Shown here: positions 1-6,050 of the stretch, piece after piece
How positions within the stretch are numbered: position 1 is the stretch's first letter
Layout: the number at the start of each line of letters is the position of its first letter
NCBI GenBank assembly: GCA_964644675.1
Contig: CAZXWK010000074.1
Span: forward strand, 1-6,050
Reading direction: 5' to 3'
DNA: 6,050 bases
Source: CAZXWK01 sp964644675
GTDB taxonomy: Bacteria > Actinomycetota > Coriobacteriia > Anaerosomatales > JAAXUF01
Notes under the pieces: generated by a model
What the model was told of the DNA's origin: nothing
Database searches by the model: none
The model's input: only the letters and a program-made list of their open reading frames with translations
Made by a program: the position numbers and the translations under genes

Positions 1-3000
1 GCGCGAGCATGCGCAACGTGCCCGACATGCCCGACCCGGGCAAGGGCTCGCAGACGTACTACTACACAAACAACCAGACCGCGCGGCTGATGTTCTACCA
101 CGACCACTCGTTCGGAATCACGCGGCTGAACGTCTACGCGGGCGAGGCCGCCGGCTATCTCATCCAGGACGACAAAGAGAAGCAGCTGGTCGAGGACAAG
201 GTCATCCCCGCCGAGCAGATTCCGCTGATCATCCAGGACAAGACCTTCGTGGACGCCAGCACGGTCCTCCAGACCGACCCGACGTGGAACTGGGGCACCG
301 GCCCCATCGATCCCAAGACCGGCTACCGCGTACCCAAGACCGGTGATCTCTGGGAGCCGCACGTCTACGTCCCGGCCCAGAACCCGGCGATGCCCGACGG
401 CATCAACCCGACCGGGCGCTGGCACTACGGGCCGTGGTTCTGGCCGCCGGTCCCGGATTCGGCGCTCGGCCATCCGCCGATTCCCAACCCCTGGTACGAC
501 CCGGTCAACGCACCGTGGGAGTACTCGCTGATGCCGGCGACTCCCCAGCCGTCGGTGGGCATGGAGCACTACAACGACACGCCTGTCATCAACGGCACCG
601 CGTATCCGGTGCTCAACGTCGACCCCAAGTCCTACCGGTTGAGGATCCTCAATGCGGCCAACGACCGCTTCTGGAACCTGCAGATGTACCAGGCCGAGGG
701 CAGCACTGTGCAGCCGAAGGTCGTCACGCGGATGGGTGGGGCCAACCGGTATGACGTGGCAGTGGCATCGGCTCTCGACGCCTATCCCGGCTGGACCGGC
801 GTGAAGCACGTCGTCCTCGCGAGCGGTGAGGACCGCGCTCAGCCTGACGCCCTGACCGCCGCTGGCCTTGCCGGTGCGCTGGACGCGCCGCTGCTGCTTG
901 TTCCGTACGGCGGACTGAACGCCCAGGTGCAGAACGCGATCTCTCAGATGCCCTCCGGCGTCAGGGTCCACATCGTCGGCGGCACCGGCTCGGTCTCGAC
1001 CAAGGTCGCAAACCAGTGCCTCGGCATCTCCAAGGTCGCCAGCGTCGACCGCATCGGCGGATCGAACCGCTACGCCGTCGCCGCGAACGTCGCGGCTGCG
1101 ATGAAGGGCGTGCTCGGCGCGTCGATGCCGAACACGGTGCTCATCACCAACGGCAACCTGCCCAACGCGATGTACGACGCCCTGACCGCCTCGGCCGTCT
1201 CGGCGAGAAACCACTTCCCGGTTCTGCTCGTACGCAACGACGGCGTGCCGAGCGAGACCAGGGGCATGCTCGCGGCGCTCAACCTGAGCAACCGCTACAT
1301 CATCGGCGGTCCCGCGTCCGTCAACACTCGGGTCCAGGGCTCGCTGGGCATCGGCGAAGCGAACCGCATCGCCGGAGCCGACCGCTATGGCACCGCGGCT
1401 GCGGTTGCCACGCGCTCCAAGGTCGAGGGCTGGCTCGCGCTCGGCTCCTTCGGCAGCGCGGCGAAGATCCCCGACGCGGCCACCGGTGGCGCGTACATGG
1501 GGAAGAAGAACGGCCCGATGCTCTACGTGCGCTCGAACCAGGTGCCCGGTCCCACCACGCAGGTGCTCGTCGCCGCGCGTGACGAGTTCATGGCGGGCAC
1601 CGTGTTCGGTGGCCAGAAGAGCGTCACCGAGCCCGTGCGTCTCGAGCTCCAGGCTCTCATACAGTCCGGCCCGAACACCCTGAGCCAGACTGAGGTCAAG
1701 ATGGTGCCGGCGCAGCCCACCGCAGGCTTCCCGGACACGTGGCCGACCGATGGCCGCGAGGGTGGCGCGCCGGATCCTGCGACTGTCGGCCCCGAGTGGG
1801 TCCAGATCGGCACCGAGGGTGGCTTCCTGCCCAAGCCGGCGATCATCCCGAACCAGCCGATCACGTGGAACATGGACCAGACGATGTTCAACTTCGGCAA
1901 CGTCCAGGACCACAGCCTCCTGCTGGGACCTGCCGAGCGCGCCGACGTGATCGTCGACTTCTCCAAGTACGCGGGAAAGACGCTGATCCTGTACAACGAT
2001 GCACCGGCCGCGTTCCCGGCTCTCGATCCCAGGCTCGACTACTTCACCGGCGACACGGACAAGACGGCCACCGGTGGCACCAAGACGACGCAGCCCGGCT
2101 ACGGCCCGAACATCCGCACCATCATGCAGATCAAGGTCGCGGGCAAGGCGCCGGCTGCTCCCTTCGACCTGAACAAGCTGAATGCGGCGTTCACGTCGAC
2201 CGCCACCACCAAGGGCGTGTTCGCGGCCACGCAGGACCCGATCATCATCCCTGACTCGCGCTACGACTCGGTCTACGCCACGACGTTCCCGGCTGACCAG
2301 TACGTTCGCATCTACGAGACCACGCACACGTTCGAGACGATGGACGTCACGACGCAGCCGAGCCTGCCTGAGTACAGCAGCCGCACGGTGACGATGGGCC
2401 TCGAGCCCAAGGCCATCCAGGACGAGACGAGCGAGGTCTGGGACTACGAGTACGGTCGCATGAGCGGCAAGCTTGGCCTTGAGATGCCTCGCACTAACGC
2501 GACCAACGCGAACTTCGTCCTGTACAGCTTCATCGATCCCGCCACTGAGAACCTGCAGGACTCGTTCACGCCGCTCTCACCGGTGGGCGAGGACGGCACG
2601 CAGATCTGGAAGATCACCCACAACGGCGTCGACACCCACCCCATCCACTTCCACCTGTTCAACGTGCAGCTCATCAACCGCGTCGGGTGGGACGGGTTCA
2701 TCCGGCCGCCGGACGACAACGAGCTCGGCTGGAAGGAGACGGTGCGCGTCAGTCCGCTCGAGGACACGATCGTCGCTCTCAAGCCGGTCGCGGCGAAGAT
2801 CCCGTTCGGTGTCCCGGACAGCGTTCGTCCGCTCAACCCCGCGCGGCCGATCGGCGACACGATGGGCTTCTCGAACATCGATCCGTTGACGGGCCAGCCG
2901 GTGGTCACGCCGGTCACCAACGAGATGACCGACTTCGGCTGGGAGTACGTGTGGCACTGCCACGTCCTCAGCCACGAGGAGATGGACATGATGCGGCCGA

Positions 3001-3332
3001 TCACGGTCGCGGTGAACACCGTCGCTCCGGCAGCATCCACGCTGGGCGCGAGCGGGACTCCAGGCTCCAACATCAGCCTCACGTGGGACGATCCGACACC
3101 GGGCAGCAGCCCGATGACGCTCGGCAACATGTCGAACGAGATCGGCTACCGGGTCGAACGCGCCGACGGGACCGTCGGGCCGTTCACGTTCGGCACGGTC
3201 GGCAACGCGCTCGCCAACAAGACGTCGTTCGTTGACGATACGACCGTGGCGGGACAGAGCTATACCTACCGGGTGGTCGCGTACAGCGCCGGCGGCGAGA
3301 CGCCGTCGAACGAGGTGCAGGTCACGCCGTAG
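1..3332 (+). CDS. Multicopper oxidase with internal CWB2 cell-wall-binding repeats and C-terminal FN3-like domain (5' partial)
   Basis: CotA/bilirubin-oxidase-like multicopper oxidase, a family that oxidises organic substrates or metal ions and reduces O2 to water. The frame is open to the left edge, so the ATG at 9 is probably internal; residues are numbered from it. The first HxHG copper motif and any signal peptide lie upstream. Visible copper motifs are FYHDH (H31, H33), HPIHFH (H877, H880, H882) and HCHVLSHEEMDMM (H983, C984, H985, H989, axial M994), so the visible type 1 and trinuclear ligands look intact. The second cupredoxin domain (about 190-670) breaks off after NLQMYQAEGS near 231 and resumes at TEVKMVPA near 561. 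Between these lie three CWB2 repeats. Residues about 1005-1107 resemble fibronectin III (SLTW, YRVERADG, YTYRVVAYS). No C-terminal anchor is seen, so the CWB2 module probably holds the enzyme on the cell surface. The substrate cannot be told. The family call is secure; the surface location is inferred. Confidence 0.93.
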   Translation, partial: ASMRNVPDMPDPGKGSQTYYYTNNQTARLMFYHDHSFGITRLNVYAGEAAGYLIQDDKEKQLVEDKVIPAEQIPLIIQDKTFVDASTVLQTDPTWNWGTGPIDPKTGYRVPKTGDLWEPHVYVPAQNPAMPDGINPTGRWHYGPWFWPPVPDSALGHPPIPNPWYDPVNAPWEYSLMPATPQPSVGMEHYNDTPVINGTAYPVLNVDPKSYRLRILNAANDRFWNLQMYQAEGSTVQPKVVTRMGGANRYDVAVASALDAYPGWTGVKHVVLASGEDRAQPDALTAAGLAGALDAPLLLVPYGGLNAQVQNAISQMPSGVRVHIVGGTGSVSTKVANQCLGISKVASVDRIGGSNRYAVAANVAAAMKGVLGASMPNTVLITNGNLPNAMYDALTASAVSARNHFPVLLVRNDGVPSETRGMLAALNLSNRYIIGGPASVNTRVQGSLGIGEANRIAGADRYGTAAAVATRSKVEGWLALGSFGSAAKIPDAATGGAYMGKKNGPMLYVRSNQVPGPTTQVLVAARDEFMAGTVFGGQKSVTEPVRLELQALIQSGPNTLSQTEVKMVPAQPTAGFPDTWPTDGREGGAPDPATVGPEWVQIGTEGGFLPKPAIIPNQPITWNMDQTMFNFGNVQDHSLLLGPAERADVIVDFSKYAGKTLILYNDAPAAFPALDPRLDYFTGDTDKTATGGTKTTQPGYGPNIRTIMQIKVAGKAPAAPFDLNKLNAAFTSTATTKGVFAATQDPIIIPDSRYDSVYATTFPADQYVRIYETTHTFETMDVTTQPSLPEYSSRTVTMGLEPKAIQDETSEVWDYEYGRMSGKLGLEMPRTNATNANFVLYSFIDPATENLQDSFTPLSPVGEDGTQIWKITHNGVDTHPIHFHLFNVQLINRVGWDGFIRPPDDNELGWKETVRVSPLEDTIVALKPVAAKIPFGVPDSVRPLNPARPIGDTMGFSNIDPLTGQPVVTPVTNEMTDFGWEYVWHCHVLSHEEMDMMRPITVAVNTVAPAASTLGASGTPGSNISLTWDDPTPGSSPMTLGNMSNEIGYRVERADGTVGPFTFGTVGNALANKTSFVDDTTVAGQSYTYRVVAYSAGGETPSNEVQVTP
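720..1661 (+). repeat. Three tandem CWB2 (CW_binding_2) repeats nested inside the oxidase
   Basis: Three diverged protein repeats of about 105 residues begin near residues 238, 345 and 450, numbered from the ATG at 9. Each opens with an R-x-x-G-x-x-RY motif: RMGGANRY at 241, RIGGSNRY at 348 and RIAGADRY at 453. Each also has a PDAL-like segment (PDALTAAG, YDALTASA, PDAATGGA), a hydrophobic APLLLV-like strand and a late GG-x-x-SV motif (VGGTGSVS, IGGPASVN, FGGQKSVT). This is the CWB2 pattern known from clostridial and actinobacterial surface proteins, where three copies pack as a triangular unit that binds anionic wall polymers non-covalently. The third copy is the most degenerate. The repeats are in frame with the oxidase and show no obvious change in base composition. 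The repeat boundaries are approximate. Confidence 0.9.
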
Positions 3333-3363
3333 CCCACACGGGCACGTACGAAGCACTGACGCC

Positions 3364-3397
3364 GGAAGGGGCGGGTCCAAATGGACCCGCCCCTTCC
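3364..3397. terminator. Perfect 16-bp inverted repeat between convergent genes, probable bidirectional terminator
   Basis: The arm at 3364-3379 (GGAAGGGGCGGGTCCA) is exactly complementary to 3382-3397, with AA at 3380-3381; the innermost pairs would open to form a real loop. It starts 31 bp after the oxidase stop codon and ends 41 bp before the stop of the opposing DUF302 gene, where a shared terminator is expected. Neither side has a clear T-run, so it is not a textbook intrinsic terminator. It may act as a strong hairpin that also stabilises the mRNA 3' ends. The rest of 3333-3438 shows nothing else. Confidence 0.7.
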
Positions 3398-3438
3398 TCT
3401 CGTGCTCGGCATCGACGTCCCGATCGGCGTTCTTCGGT

Positions 3439-3858
3439 CTATGCCGCCGCCTCGTCGACGATGGCCCGGATCTGCGTCTCGACCTCTCCGGCGATCTCGT
3501 CGATCCCGGCCTCCGGGAAGAAGGCGCCGATCAGCGAAGGGCGCATGGTAGCGATGAACACCTCTCCCGAGCGCTCGTACACCATCACCGGGCAGGGGAG
3601 CATGAGCCCGATGTTGATGTCGGCCGCCAGCACCTGGCTTGCGTGCTTCGCGTTGCACATCTCGATGATCGTGACGGGCTCGCGCTCGAAGCCCTTCTCG
3701 GCGAGCGTCGCGGCGACGTCGTGTACGAACTGTACGCGGTAACCGTGGTCGGAAGCCGCCGCCTGCACGGAGGCGATCGCCTCTAGGTACGAATGGCGGG
3801 TAGGTACTGTGTAGTCGATCCGGGGCATCTCGGCCGAGTGGCCGTCGGGTGCGGGCAT
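3439..3858 (-). CDS. DUF302 domain protein
   Basis: A 139-residue cytoplasmic-looking protein without signal peptide or membrane segment. It matches the DUF302 pattern: an amphipathic N-terminal helix (about 22-38, SYLEAIASVQAAASDHGY), a strand ending in FVHDV, TIIEMCNAKHASQVL at 63-77, and IGLMLPCPVMVYE at 83-95 followed by the FIATMRP strand at 101-107. The two cysteines, C68 and C89, lie in the conserved CN and LPC positions of the family. The biochemical function of DUF302 is not established; members often sit near thiol, sulfur or metal-handling genes. The ATG at 3858 is chosen over the in-frame Met at residue 11 because AAGGAGA lies 6 nt upstream of it. The gene is divergent from the FAD/Fe-S dehydrogenase, and the CsoR-type operators begin 26 bp upstream of its start codon, so it is probably repressed by a CsoR-family protein. 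Confidence 0.9.
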   Translation of the reverse strand: MPAPDGHSAEMPRIDYTVPTRHSYLEAIASVQAAASDHGYRVQFVHDVAATLAEKGFEREPVTIIEMCNAKHASQVLAADINIGLMLPCPVMVYERSGEVFIATMRPSLIGAFFPEAGIDEIAGEVETQIRAIVDEAAA

Positions 3859-3864
3859 CTTAAG

Positions 3865-3871
3865 TCTCCTT
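3865..3871 (-). promoter_or_regulatory. Ribosome binding site of the DUF302 gene
   Basis: Read on the minus strand this is AAGGAGA, a near-perfect Shine-Dalgarno sequence, 6 nt before the ATG at 3858. It decides the start in favour of the longer form of the protein. Confidence 0.85.
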
Positions 3872-3873
3872 CA

Positions 3874-3903
3874 TTGACATACAGATACCCTAAGGGGTAT
3901 CGT
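3874..3903 (+). promoter_or_regulatory. Candidate sigma-70 promoter for the FAD/Fe-S dehydrogenase
   Basis: TTGACA at 3874-3879 is a perfect -35 consensus. With an 18-bp spacer it is followed by TATCGT at 3898-3903, a four-of-six -10 match, which would start transcription near 3910 and give a leader of about 80 nt. Operator 1 fills most of the spacer and touches the -10, so a bound repressor would block polymerase. The -35 lies within the leader of the divergent DUF302 gene. The weak -10 makes the exact assignment uncertain; GATAAT at 3915-3920 resembles a -10 more closely but has no suitable -35. Confidence 0.5.
3885..3900. promoter_or_regulatory. CsoR/CstR-type operator 1
   Basis: ATACCCTAAGGGGTAT has perfect 6-bp inverted arms (ATACCC / GGGTAT) around 4 bp. 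Short palindromes with AT-flanked C and G tracts are the usual operators of CsoR-family repressors, which include copper-sensing CsoR and persulfide-sensing CstR. It lies between the proposed -35 and -10 of the dehydrogenase promoter and 26 bp upstream of the DUF302 start codon, so one site could serve both directions. The family assignment rests on the motif alone; the ligand is unknown. Confidence 0.6.
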
Positions 3904-3919
3904 TCCAAGTCGTACGATA

Positions 3920-3935
3920 ATACCCCACGGGGCAT
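3920..3935. promoter_or_regulatory. CsoR/CstR-type operator 2
   Basis: ATACCCCACGGGGCAT is a second copy of the same motif, with one mismatch between its outer arms (ATACCC / GGGCAT). It starts 35 bp after the start of operator 1, and both copies are followed by CG; aligned over 18 bp they differ at three positions. It would lie just downstream of the proposed start of transcription of the dehydrogenase, a position suited to a roadblock or to joint binding with operator 1. Confidence 0.55.
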
Positions 3936-3974
3936 CGCGTCCAGAGGCGCGTCCTGCCGGGAACGCGCGAACGG

Positions 3975-3980
3975 AAGGAA
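3975..3980 (+). promoter_or_regulatory. Ribosome binding site of the FAD/Fe-S dehydrogenase
   Basis: AAGGAA, within GGAAGGAA, lies 8 nt before the ATG at 3989. It supports that start, from which the FAD domain is complete. Confidence 0.65.
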
Positions 3981-3988
3981 AGCGGGAA

Positions 3989-6050
3989 ATGGCCAAGGTC
4001 AGTCAGCAGATAGAGACCGCGCTCGAAGGGATCGTCGGGGAGGACCGCGTCCGATCCGATCGTCGCGAGCGCAAGATGTACTCGTTCGACATCGGGGCGA
4101 TGCCCAAGCTGGTGAAGCCGTTCGTGCCTGCGGGCCTTGCGGGGGCGGTCGTGCGGCCTAAGAACGAGGAACAGCTCGTCGAGCTCGTGAAGTATGCGAA
4201 CCGCACGGGTATCAAGCTCGTCCCGCGCGCGTGGGCGACGTCCGGCTACGGTGGCGTCCTGCCGCCGGAAGGCGCGATCGTCGTGGACCTCGCCGGCTGG
4301 CAGAAGGTCTTGAAGGTCGACGCCGAGAACCACCTTGTCCGTGTCCAGGCGTCAGCCATCTGGGAGAACATCGACCGCGAGATCGGCAAGGAGGGTCTCG
4401 CGCTGCGCATGTACCCCTCTTCGTATCCGAGCTCTTCGGCGGCCGGCTGGCTCGCCCAGGGCGGCAGCGGCTTCGGGAGCTACGAGTACGGCACCTTCAA
4501 GGAGAACGTCACCGCCGCGCGCGTCGTCCTCGCCGACGGTGAGGTTCGCGAGTTCACCGGCGACGAACTCCTCACCTACGTCGCGGACGCCGAAGGCATC
4601 ACCGGCATCATCACCGAGGTCGAGTTCCGGGTGCGTCCGTTCGAGGCCGAGGTCCACCGCCTCGTCTCGTTCACGGACGCGGCGCCGTTCGTGAAGTTCC
4701 TCGCGGGAATCTCGGCGAACAAGCTGCCCATCTGGTCGATCACCTCGCTCAACCCGGAGTCGAGCAAGCTCAAGAAGCAGCTGCCCCACCGCCACGGGCA
4801 CCCCTACGAGATGGCGCACGAGCACTTCGAGCCCGAGATCCCCGTGAGCTACCTCGCTGTCATCGCCTACCCCGAGTCGCGCCGCGGCGAGATCGACGCC
4901 ACCCTCGAGCGCCTGGCCGCCGAGAACAGCGGCACCGAGCTCTCCGCCGAGGCCGCCGAGCACGAGTGGGAGCAGCGCTTCGCGCCCATGCGCCTCAAGC
5001 GCCTCGGCCCGTCGATCGTCCCGACCGAGGTCGTCGTGCCGCTCTCGGAGTTCGGCGCCGTCCTCGCCGAGATCGACGAGAAGATCAAGCAGCCGTTCAT
5101 CCTCGAGGCCATGGTCGGAAAGGGCGACAAGGTCGTCATGCTCGGCTTCATCCCGCACGACGAGCGCTCGTTCAACTTCAACCTCGCGTTCGCCCTGTCG
5201 CTCTCGGTCATCAAGATCGCGAAGGCGCACGGCGGCGCGGCGTACTCGACCGGCCTGTACTTCCGCCGCGAGGCCGACAGCGTGCTGGGTGCCGAGAAGG
5301 TCGCCAAGTTGCGCGCGTTCAAGGCCAAGCACGACCCCAAGGACATCCTCAACCCCGGCAAGGTGACGGGGAAGGGCGGCATGCTCGACTTCATCATGGG
5401 TTCGGCGGGGACGTTCGAGGGCATCGTCCGCCCCATCGCGAACGCGGCCAAGCCGCCGGCGGGCCCGGGCGACCTGTCCAAGGACGTGAACGGCATCCCT
5501 GGTGACGTCGCGTTCATGGCCTACGCGTGCGCGCGGTGCGGCTACTGCGTGCCGACGTGCGAGCAGTACTCCGGCCGCGGCTGGGAGAGCCAGTCGCCGC
5601 GCGGCAAGTACGCCTACATCCGTGAGGTCATGGAAGGTCGCGAGAAGTGGGATCGCAAGGCGATCGACACCATGCTCGTCTGCACCACGTGTGAGGTGTG
5701 CAACACCCGCTGCCAGCTTCAGCTCCCCATCGAGCACAACTGGATGGAGATGCGCGGCAAGCTGATCAACGAGGAGAAGCGCGGGACCTTCCCGCCGTTC
5801 GAGATGATGGCCGCCTCGCTGCGCGGCGAGAACGACATCTGGGCCGGCAAGGCCGAGAACCGCGATGCATGGGTGCCCGCCGAAGTCGCCGAGAAGCTCG
5901 AGGAGAAGGCCGACGTCCTCTACTTCGCCGGCTGTACCGCGAGCTTCGTCGAGACCGACATCGCCGAGGCCTCGCTGCGCCTGCTGCAGGACTCGGGCGT
6001 CAAGGTCGCCTACATGGGCAAGGACGAGGCGTGCTGCGGTATCCCGATGA
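3989..6050 (+). CDS. Fused FAD-linked dehydrogenase / Fe-S protein, GlcD-GlcF type (3' partial)
   Basis: The frame is open for 687 codons to the window end with no stop or frameshift. It joins a GlcD-like flavoprotein to a GlcF-like iron-sulfur protein. Members oxidise 2-hydroxyacids such as D-lactate or glycolate and pass electrons through Fe-S clusters to quinone or another carrier; the substrate here is unknown. The FAD-binding PCMH domain (about 47-220) has the loop PRAWATSGYGG at 79-89, where many relatives have RGGGT, and SSSAAGWLAQGGSGFGSYEYG near 137-157. The FAD-oxidase C domain ends in DPKDILNPGK near 449-458. After a linker come two ferredoxin-type motifs, C514-C517-C520-C524 and C565-C568-C571-C575. 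The first CCG domain starts with C649 and CCG at 682-684 (CX32CCG, as in heterodisulfide-reductase subunits). The rest of the CCG region, perhaps 200-250 residues, lies outside. No membrane segment is seen, so it is likely cytoplasmic or peripherally bound. It is divergent from DUF302 and downstream of both operators. Confidence 0.92.
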   Translation, partial: MAKVSQQIETALEGIVGEDRVRSDRRERKMYSFDIGAMPKLVKPFVPAGLAGAVVRPKNEEQLVELVKYANRTGIKLVPRAWATSGYGGVLPPEGAIVVDLAGWQKVLKVDAENHLVRVQASAIWENIDREIGKEGLALRMYPSSYPSSSAAGWLAQGGSGFGSYEYGTFKENVTAARVVLADGEVREFTGDELLTYVADAEGITGIITEVEFRVRPFEAEVHRLVSFTDAAPFVKFLAGISANKLPIWSITSLNPESSKLKKQLPHRHGHPYEMAHEHFEPEIPVSYLAVIAYPESRRGEIDATLERLAAENSGTELSAEAAEHEWEQRFAPMRLKRLGPSIVPTEVVVPLSEFGAVLAEIDEKIKQPFILEAMVGKGDKVVMLGFIPHDERSFNFNLAFALSLSVIKIAKAHGGAAYSTGLYFRREADSVLGAEKVAKLRAFKAKHDPKDILNPGKVTGKGGMLDFIMGSAGTFEGIVRPIANAAKPPAGPGDLSKDVNGIPGDVAFMAYACARCGYCVPTCEQYSGRGWESQSPRGKYAYIREVMEGREKWDRKAIDTMLVCTTCEVCNTRCQLQLPIEHNWMEMRGKLINEEKRGTFPPFEMMAASLRGENDIWAGKAENRDAWVPAEVAEKLEEKADVLYFAGCTASFVETDIAEASLRLLQDSGVKVAYMGKDEACCGIPM

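Noticed and set aside
711..1682. The CWB2 segment as a mobile element or an assembly error.
   Set aside because: No transposase, terminal inverted repeats or convincing flanking direct repeats are seen, the reading frame is kept at both ends, and base composition matches the rest. A read-level check would still be needed to exclude a chimera fully.
2444..3130. A 228-codon open frame on the minus strand opposite the C-terminal part of the oxidase.
   Set aside because: It shows no family motif and lies opposite the HPIHFH and HCH copper motifs of the true gene; it is a shadow frame.
3266..3658. A 130-codon minus-strand frame overlapping the end of the oxidase, the hairpin and the DUF302 gene.
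   Set aside because: Arginine- and glycine-rich composition, no motif, and it crosses the terminator and the conserved DUF302 frame.
3878..3908. A minus-strand promoter for DUF302 (TTGGAA with TATCTG).
   Set aside because: The spacing is only 15 bp and both boxes are weak; a promoter must exist here, but I cannot place it.
4352..5737. A 461-codon open frame on the minus strand opposite the dehydrogenase gene.
   Set aside because: Its product is low-complexity, rich in R, L, V, D and E, as expected from the reverse strand of a GC-rich gene. The plus strand encodes a recognisable FAD/Fe-S protein throughout.
1..6050. tRNA, rRNA, CRISPR array, riboswitch or origin.
   Set aside because: No array of short direct repeats or tRNA/rRNA-like stretch was noticed; the only non-coding stretches are 106 bp and 130 bp and are accounted for by the hairpin and the control region.

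Overview
The window is GC-rich, tightly coding bacterial DNA. It holds a surface multicopper oxidase carrying cell-wall-binding type 2 (CWB2) repeats and a fused FAD/iron-sulfur 2-hydroxyacid-type dehydrogenase. This suggests a high-GC Gram-positive bacterium, perhaps an anaerobic or facultative actinobacterium such as a Coriobacteriia relative. That placement is inferred from gene content only; no rRNA or other marker gene is present.

Layout. Positions 1-3332 (+) hold most of a multicopper oxidase gene whose 5' end lies before the window. Its second cupredoxin domain is interrupted in frame by about 320 residues forming three CWB2 repeats, and it ends in a fibronectin type III-like domain. 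Positions 3333-3438 separate convergent genes and contain a perfect 16-bp inverted repeat, probably a two-way terminator. Positions 3439-3858 (-) encode a 139-residue DUF302 protein. Positions 3859-3988 are a divergent control region with two nearly identical 16-bp palindromes of the CsoR/CstR operator type and a likely sigma-70 promoter. From 3989 to beyond the window end (+) runs a fused GlcD/GlcF-like protein: a FAD domain, two 4Fe-4S motifs and the start of a CCG domain.

How the genes may work together. The twin operators lie between the DUF302 gene and the dehydrogenase, so one CsoR-family regulator (copper- or persulfide-sensing) could control both. No regulator gene is visible here. 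The multicopper oxidase is convergent and separated by the hairpin, so it is probably a separate transcription unit. The most unusual item is its architecture: a wall-binding module placed inside a catalytic cupredoxin domain rather than at an end of the protein.
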